A stretch of DNA of 64,000 bases from Aeoliella straminimaris (GTDB taxonomy: Bacteria; Planctomycetota; Planctomycetia; Pirellulales; Lacipirellulaceae), in NCBI RefSeq assembly GCF_024054565.1, contig NZ_JAMXLR010000065.1, positions 1 through 64,000 of the forward strand. Reading direction: 5' to 3'. The notes under the pieces are model-generated. The model saw only the letters and a program-made list of their open reading frames with translations. It was not told where the DNA came from and made no database searches. Positions 34,570 through 43,211 of this stretch are shown one piece after another. Position 1 is the first letter of the stretch, and each line of letters opens with the position of its first letter. A program made the position numbers and the translations under genes.

Positions 34570-34839
34570 ATGTCGCGTTCACTGAAAAAAGGCCCTTACG
34601 TCGACCCCAAGTTGTACATGAAGGTCGACAAGCAGAACGAGTCGGGTCGCAAAGAACCGATCACCACGTGGGCCCGTGCCTGCACGATCATCCCGGAGTT
34701 CGTCGGTCACACGTTCATGGTGCACAACGGCAAGATGCACATGAAAGTGTTCGTCACTGAAGACATGGTTGGACACAAGTTGGGCGAGTTCGCCCCCACC
34801 CGTAACTTCCGCGGCCACAGCGCCCGGGGCAAAAAGTAA
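34570..34839 (+). CDS. rpsS: 30S ribosomal protein S19
   Basis: The 89-residue protein MSRSLKKGPYVDPKLYMKVD has the typical S19 motifs TWARACTIIPEFVGHTFMVH, NGKMHMKVFVTEDMVGHKLG and FAPTRNFRGHSARGKK. It binds 16S rRNA in the 30S head next to S13. The spacer after it contains the hairpin AGCTGTAGGCT / AGCCTGCAGCT. Confidence 0.97.
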   Translation: MSRSLKKGPYVDPKLYMKVDKQNESGRKEPITTWARACTIIPEFVGHTFMVHNGKMHMKVFVTEDMVGHKLGEFAPTRNFRGHSARGKK

Positions 34840-34842
34840 AGG

Positions 34843-34887
34843 AGCTGTAGGCTCCAGGCTTTAAGCCTGAGAAACCAGCCTGCAGCT
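34843..34887. repeat. rpsS-rplV spacer inverted repeat
   Basis: AGCTGTAGGCT (34843-34853) and AGCCTGCAGCT (34877-34887) are complementary with one mismatch. A second hairpin, AGGCT-TTA-AGCCT (34856-34868), lies in the loop. Confidence 0.65.
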
Positions 34888-34913
34888 TACCGCCAATAGC
34901 TAAGAGCTTCATC

Positions 34914-35240
34914 ATGGCATACCAAGCAAAACACAAACACGCTCGCATCAGCGCCACCAAGGTGCGACCGCTGGCGAATTTGATTCGTGGACAAGAAGTG
35001 GACGAGGCCTTGGCCATTCTCAAGTATCAGCCCCACCGTGGTGCTCGGATGCTGGAGAAGGTGCTCAAGAGCGCTCGGGCCAACGCCGAAGATCGTGGCG
35101 CCCCCAACCTGGGTGGCCTGCGAGTGGTGGAAGCCCGAGTGGATGGCGGCCCGATGTTCAAGCGTCTCCGCCCCCGTGCCCGCGGCATGGCCCACGTGAT
35201 CAAGAAGAAGTTCAGCCACATTATTGTTTCCGTAGAGTAG
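34914..35240 (+). CDS. rplV: 50S ribosomal protein L22
   Basis: The 108-residue protein MAYQAKHKHARISATKVRPL carries the L22 motifs LANLIRGQEVDEALAILKYQ, PHRGARMLEKVLKSARANAE and the exit-tunnel loop VDGGPMFKRLRPRARGMAHV followed by IKKKFSHIIVSVE. It lines the exit tunnel near L4. The spacer to rpsC (125 bases) contains reiterated GTGAGTAGG words. Confidence 0.97.
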   Translation: MAYQAKHKHARISATKVRPLANLIRGQEVDEALAILKYQPHRGARMLEKVLKSARANAEDRGAPNLGGLRVVEARVDGGPMFKRLRPRARGMAHVIKKKFSHIIVSVE

Positions 35241-35270
35241 GTAGGTGAGCAAGTGAGTAGGTGAGTAAGT
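35236..35270. repeat. rplV-rpsC spacer, reiterated GAGTAGGTGAGTAAG words
   Basis: From 35236 the words AGTAGGTAGGTGAGC and AAGTGAGTAGGTGAGTAAG follow each other. A complementary stretch (CACCTCCTCGCGTACTACC, 35282-35300) lies just downstream. Confidence 0.45.
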
Positions 35271-35365
35271 GTTGCAGCAAGCACCTCCTCGCGTACTACC
35301 CCGCTCATAAGAATCGCCAGTACCCTTCGACGTTCGCAAAAACACAACGCCCCAGAGCAAAACCC

Positions 35366-36061
35366 ATGGGCCAAAAAGTCAATCCAATTGGTTTCCGCAC
35401 CGGCATCATGCTCGACTGGAAGAGCCGCTGGTATGCCTCGAAGAAGGACTTCGCGGAGCTGTTGTTGGAAGACAAGAAGATTCGCGATTATGTCACCAAG
35501 AAGTACAAGTTCGCCGGTATTCCCAAGGTGGAAATCGAGCGGACTCGTGACGAGGTGAAGGTGGTACTGCACGCCGCCCGGCCCGGTGTGATCATTGGTC
35601 GCAAGGGTCAGCAGGTCGAACAGCTGCAGGACGAGCTGCAGAACCTGGTCGGTCGCCGGATCAACATCAAGATCGAAGAGATTTCCCGCCCTGAGCTGCA
35701 GGCACACCTCGTCGCCGAGGACATTGCCGAGCAGCTCGCCAAGCGGTCGAGCTTCCGTCGCACGATGAAGCGAGCGATGGAGCAAACCATGGAAGCAGGT
35801 GCCAAAGGCATCAAGATCGAGTTGGCAGGACGCCTGGGCGGTGCCGAAATGGCCCGTCGCGAGAAGCAAATTTCCGGATCGATCCCGCTGAGCACGCTCC
35901 GCGCCAAGATCGATTACGGTTTCGTGGAAGCCAAGACTGCCCAAGGGCACATTGGCGTCCAAGTTTGGATTAACCAAGGCATGTTTGAGGACGACACCGA
36001 TGGCGCTGATGCCCAAGAGGGTCAAACATCGAAAAAGCCAAAGAGGTCGTATAAAAGGTAA
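35366..36061 (+). CDS. rpsC: 30S ribosomal protein S3
   Basis: The 231-residue protein MGQKVNPIGFRTGIMLDWKS has the KH domain (VVLHAARPGVIIGRKGQQVE) and the C-terminal SGSIPLSTLRAKIDYGFVEA signature. The last 20 residues (DGADAQEGQTSKKPKRSYKR) are read from a stretch that also encodes the start of L16 in another frame. ATG 35366 is chosen; the 35 codons upstream read like non-coding spacer. S3 sits on the mRNA entry side of the 30S subunit. Confidence 0.97.
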   Translation: MGQKVNPIGFRTGIMLDWKSRWYASKKDFAELLLEDKKIRDYVTKKYKFAGIPKVEIERTRDEVKVVLHAARPGVIIGRKGQQVEQLQDELQNLVGRRINIKIEEISRPELQAHLVAEDIAEQLAKRSSFRRTMKRAMEQTMEAGAKGIKIELAGRLGGAEMARREKQISGSIPLSTLRAKIDYGFVEAKTAQGHIGVQVWINQGMFEDDTDGADAQEGQTSKKPKRSYKR

Positions 36062-36413
36062 CGCGACCCGCGGTAACACCGTGGTGTTCGGCGACTTTGG
36101 CCTACAGGCTACAGAAGGTGGCTGGGTAAGCGCGCAAACGATCGAAGCCGGTCGTATTGCCGCCCAACAGTACATCCGTGGAGAAGGTCGGCTTTATATC
36201 CGCGTCTTCCCCCATAAGTCGATTACGTCGATTCCCCTGGAAACTCGTATGGGTAAGGGTAAAGGCGAGCCCGATTACTGGGCCGCCACCGTGAAACCCG
36301 GCACCGTGCTGTACGAGGTATCCGGCGTAAGCGAACAACAAGCCAAGATTACGTTCGCCCGTCTGGCCCACAAGATGCCAGTCCGCGTTCGAATGATTAA
36401 ACGAGAAGCCTAG
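36000..36413 (+). CDS. rplP: 50S ribosomal protein L16
   Basis: The 137-residue protein starts MALMPKRVKHRKSQRGRIKG, the expected N-terminus, and contains TRGNTVVFGDFGLQATEGGW, QTIEAGRIAAQQYIRGEGRL, HKSITSIPLETRMGKGKGEP and KITFARLAHKMPVRVRMIKR. The ATG at 36000 lies inside rpsC, so the genes overlap by 62 bases in different frames; starting at MPKRV (36009) still leaves 53. L16 organises the A site of the 50S subunit. Such a long overlap between these two genes is unusual. Confidence 0.95.
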   Translation: MALMPKRVKHRKSQRGRIKGNATRGNTVVFGDFGLQATEGGWVSAQTIEAGRIAAQQYIRGEGRLYIRVFPHKSITSIPLETRMGKGKGEPDYWAATVKPGTVLYEVSGVSEQQAKITFARLAHKMPVRVRMIKREA

Positions 36414-36417
36414 GAGA

Positions 36418-36498
36418 GCTATTGGCTATGAGCCACCGGCTTTCAGCCGCAAGAGCCAATAGCCTACAGCCCAGAGCCCAGAGCCCAGAGCCCAGAGC
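36418..36498. repeat. rplP-rpmC spacer: inverted repeat plus CCCAGAG tandem
   Basis: GCTATTGGCT (36418-36427) and AGCCAATAGC (36454-36463) are perfect 10-base inverted arms. They are followed by four tandem copies of the heptamer CCCAGAG (about 36470-36498) just before the rpmC start. Confidence 0.7.
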
Positions 36499-36499
36499 C

Positions 36500-36724
36500 A
36501 TGACTGACGCCAAAGAACTACGCGAGATGAGCGACGAGCAACTCGAGCTCACCTTGAAGGATGCCGCCGAGCACCTGTTTCGTCTGCGTATTCAGTCGCA
36601 GACCGAACGGCTCGACGCCCCGACCGAATTGCGGATCAACCGCCGCTTGATCGCCCGGGTGAAGACCATTCAAACCGAGCGTGCCATGGCGGCAGCCGCC
36701 ACCGAGGCAGCCGCGGCCAAGTAA
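36500..36724 (+). CDS. rpmC: 50S ribosomal protein L29
   Basis: The 74-residue protein MTDAKELREMSDEQLELTLK has the expected helical hairpin (AAEHLFRLRIQSQTERLDAP, TELRINRRLIARVKTIQTER) and an alanine-rich tail (AMAAAATEAAAAK). L29 binds near the tunnel exit next to L23. ATG 36500 is chosen because the residues further upstream are encoded by the spacer repeat CCCAGAG and do not fit the family. Confidence 0.95.
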   Translation: MTDAKELREMSDEQLELTLKDAAEHLFRLRIQSQTERLDAPTELRINRRLIARVKTIQTERAMAAAATEAAAAK

Positions 36725-36800
36725 ACCCGACCAACAGCAGCCGCGGGGTCGAGGACGACCCGGCTTGCTAACCATCCAGTCCCAGACACAGTTTCCAACC

Positions 36801-37109
36801 ATGCCCAAGAAGCAAGTTATCGGCATCGTCACCAGCGACCGCATGAGCAAGTCGCGCCGCGTGGAAGTCTCGCGGATGGAGCGTCACCCGAAGTACGGCA
36901 AGTTCATCAAGCGCCGCACGGTGTGCCACGTTCACGACGAGAACAACGAGTCCGGGCAGGGCGACACGGTGGAGATCATCGAGTGCCCACCGAAGTCGAA
37001 GAGCAAGCGTTGGAACCTGGTTCGCGTCGTATCGAAGAGCCAGGAAGTCGACCTGGCAGCCCTGCGTGCGGCCCAGAAGGCTGAACAAGAAGCGGAAGAG
37101 AACAATTAG
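36801..37109 (+). CDS. rpsQ: 30S ribosomal protein S17
   Basis: The 102-residue protein MPKKQVIGIVTSDRMSKSRR contains the S17 core (OB fold): VEVSRMERHPKYGKFIKRRT, DENNESGQGDTVEIIECPPK and SKRWNLVRVVSKS. About 20 residues at the C-terminus (VDLAALRAAQKAEQEAEENN) form a charged helix beyond the core. S17 binds 16S rRNA early in assembly. ATG 36801 is preferred over an upstream frame start whose codons look like spacer. Confidence 0.95.
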   Translation: MPKKQVIGIVTSDRMSKSRRVEVSRMERHPKYGKFIKRRTVCHVHDENNESGQGDTVEIIECPPKSKSKRWNLVRVVSKSQEVDLAALRAAQKAEQEAEENN

Positions 37110-37171
37110 CAAAGTCTGTCCGCCAGACGACCCCGTATTTTCGGCGGCAAGAGCGATCGAGCGAGTAAACC

Positions 37172-37540
37172 ATGATCCAGATGCAAACCAGGCTGAATGT
37201 TGCCGACAACACCGGCGCGAAAGAAGTGATGTGCGTCAAAGTGCTGGGTGGCAGCCGTCGGCGTTTTGCCGGTCTGGGCGACATCATCGTTTGCAGCGTG
37301 AAGAGCGTGATCCCCGGCAGCGATATCAAGAAGAAGGCCGTGGTGCGGGCTGTGATCGTGCGGGCCAAGAGCCCCACGCGTCGTCCCGATGGCAGCTACG
37401 TGCGGTTCGATTCGAACGCCGTGGTGCTGGTCGACAAGGACGGTAACCCCCGCGGAACACGTATCTTCGGCGCCGTGGCTCGCGAATTGCGTGAGCGTCG
37501 GTTCATGAAGATCGTCAGCCTCGCCAACGAAGTAATTTAG
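37172..37540 (+). CDS. rplN: 50S ribosomal protein L14
   Basis: The 122-residue protein MIQMQTRLNVADNTGAKEVM has the L14 signature set CVKVLGGSRRRFAGLGDIIV, SVKSVIPGSDIKKKAVVRAV, IVRAKSPTRRPDGSYVRFDS and NAVVLVDKDGNPRGTRIFGA, ending FMKIVSLANEVI. It has the standard length. L14 sits at the subunit interface with L19. It is separated from rpsQ by 62 bases without obvious structure. Confidence 0.98.
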   Translation: MIQMQTRLNVADNTGAKEVMCVKVLGGSRRRFAGLGDIIVCSVKSVIPGSDIKKKAVVRAVIVRAKSPTRRPDGSYVRFDSNAVVLVDKDGNPRGTRIFGAVARELRERRFMKIVSLANEVI

Positions 37541-37556
37541 TAACCAGCGGCGGGTA

Positions 37557-37594
37557 GCAAGTGGCCAGCAGGTCGCTCGCCACCGGCCACTAGC
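37557..37594. repeat. rplN-rplX spacer inverted repeat
   Basis: GCAAGTGGCC (37557-37566) and GGCCACTAGC (37585-37594) are complementary with one mismatch. Confidence 0.55.
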
Positions 37595-37612
37595 CATTAG
37601 GCATTGAATCCC

Positions 37613-37981
37613 ATGTTGATCAAAGCAGGTGACAACGTCGTCGTGATCTCCGGTGGCGACGGCGTCAAAGAAGACGATGGCACCCGTAAGGTTCGCTCGG
37701 TCATTCAGGTCGATCGTGCCGCGGGCAAGGCCCTGGTCGAAGGTGTGAACATGGTTTGGAAGCATGTTCGCCGCAGCCAGAAGTACCCCCAGGGTGGCCG
37801 GTTGAAGAAGGAGATGCCGATCGACATCTCGAACGTGATGTACTACTGCACGAGCTGCTCGAAAGGTGTCCGCCTGGGTGCCCGCTTCCTGGACGACGGA
37901 AGCAAAGAGCGATTCTGCCGGAAGTGCGGCACGTCGGTTGGGCAAATCGCCCCGCCACGACCCACCCACGCCAAGAAGTAA
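37613..37981 (+). CDS. rplX: 50S ribosomal protein L24
   Basis: The 122-residue protein MLIKAGDNVVVISGGDGVKE has the KOW motif region (DRAAGKALVEGVNMVWKHVR) and then YYCTSCSKGVRL with FCRKCGTSVG. The two CxxC pairs (CTSC, CRKC) make a zinc-ribbon-like C-terminus, as in the cysteine-bearing forms of L24. TTG 37604 is a less likely alternative start. L24 is one of the two initiator proteins of 50S assembly. Confidence 0.95.
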   Translation: MLIKAGDNVVVISGGDGVKEDDGTRKVRSVIQVDRAAGKALVEGVNMVWKHVRRSQKYPQGGRLKKEMPIDISNVMYYCTSCSKGVRLGARFLDDGSKERFCRKCGTSVGQIAPPRPTHAKK

Positions 37982-38047
37982 TCACTGCGGCCCAGCCGCC
38001 AATGGCTGCCGACCCCCATACCGAACAGCACTACCGAATTCCCAATC

Positions 38048-38617
38048 ATGGCCACTGCAACATTACCACGCCTGGCGGAGACCTACCAACAGGAGATCCG
38101 TCCGGCGCTAGCCGAGTCGCTGGGTCGCAAGAATCCGCACTCCATTCCGCAGATCGAAAAGATCGTCGTCAGCATGGGTGTTGGCAGTGCGATCAGCGAT
38201 AAGAAGAACCTGGAAGACGCAGTGAGTGCCCTGGGCGAGATCACCGGCCAGAAGCCGTTGATCTGCAAGGCTCGCAAGAGCGTGGCGAACTTCAAGCTTC
38301 GCCAGGGAATGCCGATCGGCGCGAAGGTCACCCTGCGTGGTGCTCGGATGTACGAGTTCCTCGACCGACTGATTTCCCTGGTGCTGCCTCGGGTGCGTGA
38401 CTTTCGCGGCCTGAGCGACACCGCCTTCGACGGCAACGGCAACTACAGCCTGGGCTTGAGCGAGATCCTGGTGTTCCCGGAGCTCAACCCCGACAAGTAC
38501 ACCCGCAGCCAGGGTATGAACATCGCGATTTGTTTCTCCGGTCACTCGGACGACGATTCGCGGGAATTGCTCAAGGCGTTCGGCTTCCCGTTCAAACGGC
38601 CGGACGTCGAAGCATAG
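38048..38617 (+). CDS. rplE: 50S ribosomal protein L5
   Basis: The 189-residue protein MATATLPRLAETYQQEIRPA has motifs typical of L5: IPQIEKIVVSMGVGSAISDK, EITGQKPLICKARKSVANFK, LRQGMPIGAKVTLRGARMYE and LDRLISLVLPRVRDFRGLSD. L5 binds 5S rRNA and contacts the P-site tRNA. The spacer after it carries a hairpin that includes the Shine-Dalgarno site of rpsN. Confidence 0.98.
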   Translation: MATATLPRLAETYQQEIRPALAESLGRKNPHSIPQIEKIVVSMGVGSAISDKKNLEDAVSALGEITGQKPLICKARKSVANFKLRQGMPIGAKVTLRGARMYEFLDRLISLVLPRVRDFRGLSDTAFDGNGNYSLGLSEILVFPELNPDKYTRSQGMNIAICFSGHSDDDSRELLKAFGFPFKRPDVEA

Positions 38618-38626
38618 ACATCGAAA

Positions 38627-38655
38627 TCCTTACCAAGAGATATCCCTCTTAAGGA
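38627..38655 (+). promoter_or_regulatory. Hairpin covering the rpsN ribosome binding site
   Basis: TCCTT (38627-38631) pairs with AAGGA (38651-38655, the Shine-Dalgarno site of rpsN), and AAGAG (38635-38639) with CTCTT (38646-38650). The stem hides the site and could couple S14 synthesis to translation of L5. Confidence 0.5.
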
Positions 38656-38664
38656 CTGACATTC

Positions 38665-38850
38665 GTGGCAAGTAAATCCAAAATCGCCAAAGCCAACCGC
38701 GAGCCGAAGTTCAGCACGCGTCGCGAGAATCGCTGCCAGATTTGTGGCCGTCCTCGTGCTGTGTATCGCAAGTTTGGAATCTGCCGGATCTGCTTCCGGA
38801 ACCTGGCCGACAAGGGCCAGATTCCCGGCGTCCGCAAAGCTAGTTGGTAA
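38665..38850 (+). CDS. rpsN: 30S ribosomal protein S14, zinc-binding short form
   Basis: The 61-residue protein is the short S14 with two CxxC pairs: CQICGRPRAVYRKFGICRIC, that is CxxC-x12-CxxC, which binds zinc (type Z). GTG 38665 follows AAGGA with 9 bases. Bacteria with only this form need zinc for S14. A second, zinc-independent S14 may exist elsewhere in the genome and would then be a Zur target; it is not in this window. Confidence 0.96.
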   Translation: MASKSKIAKANREPKFSTRRENRCQICGRPRAVYRKFGICRICFRNLADKGQIPGVRKASW

Positions 38851-38863
38851 AAAAGGCACAAGA

Positions 38864-38902
38864 CGTAAGTCGTTAGAACTGACTTCTCGCTTACGACTTA
38901 CG
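38864..38902. repeat. rpsN-rpsH spacer inverted repeat
   Basis: CGTAAGTCGTTA (38864-38875) and TTACGACTTACG (38891-38902) are complementary with one mismatch. The word TTACGACTTACGACTATTACG continues the pattern. Confidence 0.65.
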
Positions 38903-38936
38903 ACTATTACGCTAAACATCAGGAGCCCGTGGCGCG

Positions 38937-39338
38937 ATGATGACCGACCCGATCGCCGATATGCTCACCCGCATTCGTAATGCTGTTCGCATCGAACGGC
39001 CTACGGTGACGCTGCCGGTGTCGAAAGTGAAATGTGGTCTGGCCGAAGTGCTTAAGCGCGAAGGTTACATCTGGGATTGGCACGAAGTGCAGTCCGAAGA
39101 CAGCCCGCAGAAACAACTGCACATCGACTTGAAGTACGGCCCCAACGGTGAGCGCGTAATCCGCCATATCAAGCGGGTCAGCAAGCCGGGCTGCCGAGTG
39201 TACGCCCGTGCGGCCACACTCAAGCCCGTGCTCAATGGGTTGGGTATCTCGGTGATCAGCACCAGCCGCGGTGTGATCAGCGACCGAGAAGCCCGCCAAC
39301 GCAAGCTGGGCGGCGAAGTACTTTGTGAACTTTGGTAA
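38937..39338 (+). CDS. rpsH: 30S ribosomal protein S8
   Basis: The 133-residue protein MMTDPIADMLTRIRNAVRIE has the N-terminal helix and the family motifs VSKVKCGLAEVLKREGYIWD, KRVSKPGCRVYARAATLKPV and the conserved C-terminus GLGISVISTSRGVISDREAR. The start may be the second ATG (38940). S8 binds 16S rRNA and, in other bacteria, its own mRNA in the spc operon. Confidence 0.97.
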   Translation: MMTDPIADMLTRIRNAVRIERPTVTLPVSKVKCGLAEVLKREGYIWDWHEVQSEDSPQKQLHIDLKYGPNGERVIRHIKRVSKPGCRVYARAATLKPVLNGLGISVISTSRGVISDREARQRKLGGEVLCELW

Positions 39339-39340
39339 CG

Positions 39341-39400
39341 GAGCTGTGGGCCGTGAGCTGTGGGCGATGAGCCATCAGCTTGGAGCCAATAGCCAATAGC
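39341..39400. repeat. rpsH-rplF spacer, reiterated GAGCTGTGGG/AGCCAATAGC words
   Basis: GAGCTGTGGG occurs twice (39341-39350 and 39355-39364), then AGCCAATAGCCAATAGC (39384-39400). A possible hairpin is AGCTG (39357-39361) with CAGCT (39375-39379). Confidence 0.55.
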
Positions 39401-39414
39401 TTAGAGCTTTAATC

Positions 39415-39954
39415 ATGTCCAGAATTGGCAAGAAACCAGTCGCGATTCCCAGTGGGGTAAAGGTCGACGTGTCGGGCGGCACGATCAGTGTCGAGGGCAA
39501 ACTCGGCAAGCTGACCTACGACCTGCGTCCTGAGATCAAGGTCGAAGTGAACGGCGACGAAGTCGTTTGCACCCGCGAGAGCGACGTTCGCGAAGTTCGC
39601 GCTTACCACGGCCTGACCCGCTCGATCATCGCCAACATGATCGAAGGCGTCACCAACGGGTACGAGAAGAAGCTCGAGATTCATGGCGTCGGTTACCTGG
39701 GAGCCATTGCGGGCGACACCCTGCAACTTCGTGTGGGCTTCGCCAATGAAATCCACAAGAAGATTCCCAAGGAACTGGACGTCACCTGCCCTGATCAGAC
39801 CCACGTGGTGGTCAAGGGAACCGACAAGCAGAAGGTTGGCCAATTCGCCGCCGAAGTACGTGCGGTACGCAAGCCGGAGCCTTACAAGGGCAAGGGTATT
39901 CGGTACGAAGGCGAGCAGGTCCGTCGCAAGGCCGGTAAAGCTGGCGCGAAGTAG
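39415..39954 (+). CDS. rplF: 50S ribosomal protein L6
   Basis: The 179-residue protein MSRIGKKPVAIPSGVKVDVS has the two tandem L6 folds with GGTISVEGKLGKLTYDLRPE and the second-domain motif VTCPDQTHVVVKGTDKQKVG. The C-terminal PEPYKGKGIRYEGEQVRRKA binds 23S rRNA at the sarcin-ricin region. Length is normal. The spacer to rplR is 45 bases. Confidence 0.98.
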   Translation: MSRIGKKPVAIPSGVKVDVSGGTISVEGKLGKLTYDLRPEIKVEVNGDEVVCTRESDVREVRAYHGLTRSIIANMIEGVTNGYEKKLEIHGVGYLGAIAGDTLQLRVGFANEIHKKIPKELDVTCPDQTHVVVKGTDKQKVGQFAAEVRAVRKPEPYKGKGIRYEGEQVRRKAGKAGAK

Positions 39955-39999
39955 TAGTTACAAACATAGAGACAAGCGATCCCTATCTGGGTTTGATCC

Positions 40000-40368
40000 A
40001 TGGAACACAGCAAAGCCATTTACAAGCAGCGGAATCGCCGGCGGTTTCGCGTTCGCAAGCGTCTGCGTGGCAGCGCCGAGCGTCCGCGACTGTGCGTGAC
40101 TCGCAGCCACAAACACATGTCGGCCCAATTGGTCGACGACCTGTCGGGCAAGACGCTGGTCAGCGCCTCGACAATGGACAAGGACCTGTCGGGCTCGGTG
40201 AAGTATGGTGGCAACACCGATGCCGCTACGGCCGTTGGCAAGGCGATTGCCGAACGTGCCAAGGCAGCTGGCATCGAAACCGTGTGCTTCGATCGTGGCT
40301 CGTACAAGTATCACGGTCGTGTGGCCGCCCTGGCCGCCGCGGCTCGCGAGGCCGGATTGCAGTTTTAA
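40000..40368 (+). CDS. rplR: 50S ribosomal protein L18
   Basis: The 122-residue protein MEHSKAIYKQRNRRRFRVRK has the 5S-rRNA-binding basic N-terminus (RLRGSAERPRLCVTRSHKHM) and motifs AQLVDDLSGKTLVSASTMDK and GKAIAERAKAAGIETVCFDR, ending GRVAALAAAAREAGLQF. L18 recruits 5S rRNA with L5. It is followed by a 156-base spacer with an inverted repeat before rpsE. Confidence 0.98.
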   Translation: MEHSKAIYKQRNRRRFRVRKRLRGSAERPRLCVTRSHKHMSAQLVDDLSGKTLVSASTMDKDLSGSVKYGGNTDAATAVGKAIAERAKAAGIETVCFDRGSYKYHGRVAALAAAAREAGLQF

Positions 40369-40431
40369 GTGGTGTCGTGGTGGGCAACCCGCCATGAGTC
40401 TAAACAAGCGTGAATGAGAATCCTGTGAGCA

Positions 40432-40499
40432 GGTTAGTAAGTGAGTAATTAGTCGAGGCAGAGTACCGGCTCATTTACTTACCTACTCACCTAATTACC
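40432..40499. repeat. rplR-rpsE spacer inverted repeat
   Basis: GGTTAGTAAGTGAGTAATTAG (40432-40452) is imperfectly complementary to the stretch of ACTTACCTACTCACCTAATTACC words at 40477-40499. The two arms repeat GAGTAA-like and TTACTC-like words. Confidence 0.55.
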
Positions 40500-40524
40500 A
40501 ACCGCAAACGCGGAGCAATTAAGC

Positions 40525-41019
40525 GTGGCTAAAGTACAAGAAGAACGCCAACGTGGCGAACTGAACGAACACGTCGTGAAGATCAAGCGTTGTGCCGCCG
40601 TGGTAAAGGGTGGTCGCCGCTTCAGCTTCGCCGCGATGGTAGTGGTTGGCGATGGCAACGGCAAAGTTGGCTGGGGCTATGGCAAGGCCAACGAAGTGCC
40701 GCCGTGCGTCGAAAAAGCCCGCAAAGAGGGCATGCGAAGCATGACCGAGGTGCCGATGGACGGCGCCACGATTCCCCACCAGGTGATCGGCAAGTTCGGC
40801 GCCGCCCAGGTGGTGCTTGTGCCGGCCTCGCCTGGTACTGGTGTAATCGCCGGTGCTGCAGTGCGTGCGGTATGCGAAGCTGCCGGCATCCACGACATTT
40901 TGACCAAGAGCTTCGGCTCCAACAACTCCGTTTCGCTAGTGAAGGCCACCATCGCTGGTCTCAAGCAACTGCGTCCGCGGATGGAAGTTGAGCGACTCCG
41001 AGGAGTGACCCTATCATGA
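40525..41019 (+). CDS. rpsE: 30S ribosomal protein S5
   Basis: The 164-residue protein starts at GTG 40525 and has the S5 motifs LNEHVVKIKRCAAVVKGGRR, FSFAAMVVVGDGNGKVGWGY, GKANEVPPCVEKARKEGMRS, GATIPHQVIGKFGAAQVVLV and PASPGTGVIAGAAVRAVCEA. S5 with S4 forms part of the mRNA channel. Its stop overlaps the start of rplO (ATGA), which leaves no room for the L30 gene that usually sits here. Confidence 0.98.
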   Translation: MAKVQEERQRGELNEHVVKIKRCAAVVKGGRRFSFAAMVVVGDGNGKVGWGYGKANEVPPCVEKARKEGMRSMTEVPMDGATIPHQVIGKFGAAQVVLVPASPGTGVIAGAAVRAVCEAAGIHDILTKSFGSNNSVSLVKATIAGLKQLRPRMEVERLRGVTLS

Positions 41020-41513
41020 TTTTGGACGACGTCCATCGCGGGATACAGAAGTACCGTAAACGTAAACGCCTGGGCCGTGGTCCCGGTTCGGGACAGGGCA
41101 AGACCGCCGGTCGTGGCCATAAGGGCCAGGGCTCGCGCGCTGGTCACTCTCGGAAGCCGACCTTCCAGGGGGGTGCCATGCCGCTGGTGCGCCGTGTGCC
41201 GAAGCGTGGCTTCAACAACCGCTGGGGCCTGAAGGTCATGGTGGTGAACCTGGGCGAAATCGACAAGGCATTCGATGCGGGCGCCGAAGTGACGCTCGAA
41301 GCCATGGCCGCCAAAAACCTGGCGAAGGGCCGTTTCGATATCCTCAAGGTGCTGGGCGACGGCGAGCTGACCAAGAAAGTGAAGATCAGCGCCCATCGCT
41401 TCAGCAAGTCGGCCCTGGAGAAGATCGAAAAGGCGGGCGCCGAAGCCATCACGCTGCCGGGTAAGACTCCCGTGGCGGAGAAGAAGGCCCAGGCCAAGAC
41501 CGCCAAAAAGTAA
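41016..41513 (+). CDS. rplO: 50S ribosomal protein L15
   Basis: The 165-residue protein has the glycine-rich basic N-terminus KRLGRGPGSGQGKTAGRGHK, GQGSRAGHSRKPTFQGGAMP and LVRRVPKRGFNNRWGLKVM, all typical for L15. The C-terminal third is helical with a long lysine tail. It overlaps rpsE by four bases and ends the ribosomal block; a terminator-like hairpin follows before secY. Confidence 0.97.
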   Translation: MILDDVHRGIQKYRKRKRLGRGPGSGQGKTAGRGHKGQGSRAGHSRKPTFQGGAMPLVRRVPKRGFNNRWGLKVMVVNLGEIDKAFDAGAEVTLEAMAAKNLAKGRFDILKVLGDGELTKKVKISAHRFSKSALEKIEKAGAEAITLPGKTPVAEKKAQAKTAKK

Positions 41514-41528
41514 GTTAGCGAACACGAA

Positions 41529-41600
41529 CGAGCCGGAGGCATCACCGTCTGAACCGCTCCACCGCGGCCCTGCAGGCGATGGTGTCTCCGGCTCGCTGTT
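41529..41600 (+). terminator. Terminator-like hairpin between rplO and secY
   Basis: CGAGCCGGAG (41529-41538) is complementary to CTCCGGCTCG (41586-41595) and is followed by CTGTTTTTC. The arms are 10 bp but the loop is long (47 bases, itself partly structured). It suggests a separate transcription unit for secY-adk-map or attenuation. Confidence 0.65.
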
Positions 41601-41721
41601 TTTCAGGTGGTCTTGCAGTTAGTCGTTTATTTGTCGATAGTTACGACATGTGGCGACATACTGATCCGCCGCCCCTAAGCACCACAACCTACCGAATACC
41701 CACCCAGGCAGAACCTCCGCC

Positions 41722-43098
<1,377 letters not shown>

Positions 43099-43211
43099 CC
43101 CAGAGGTCCGTTTTGTGGCGGTCCGTGGCGTTCTCCGCCGACAGGCCGCCAGCATCACCGCTCGTCGGCCGTTGGTCGATGCAATCCTATCGCTGTGGAG
43201 GACAAGTCAAC

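Noticed and set aside
36470..36498. Tandem CCCAGAG copies as a CRISPR or satellite
   Set aside because: Only four heptamer copies with no spacers; it is part of the ribosomal spacer words. No CRISPR array was seen anywhere in the window.
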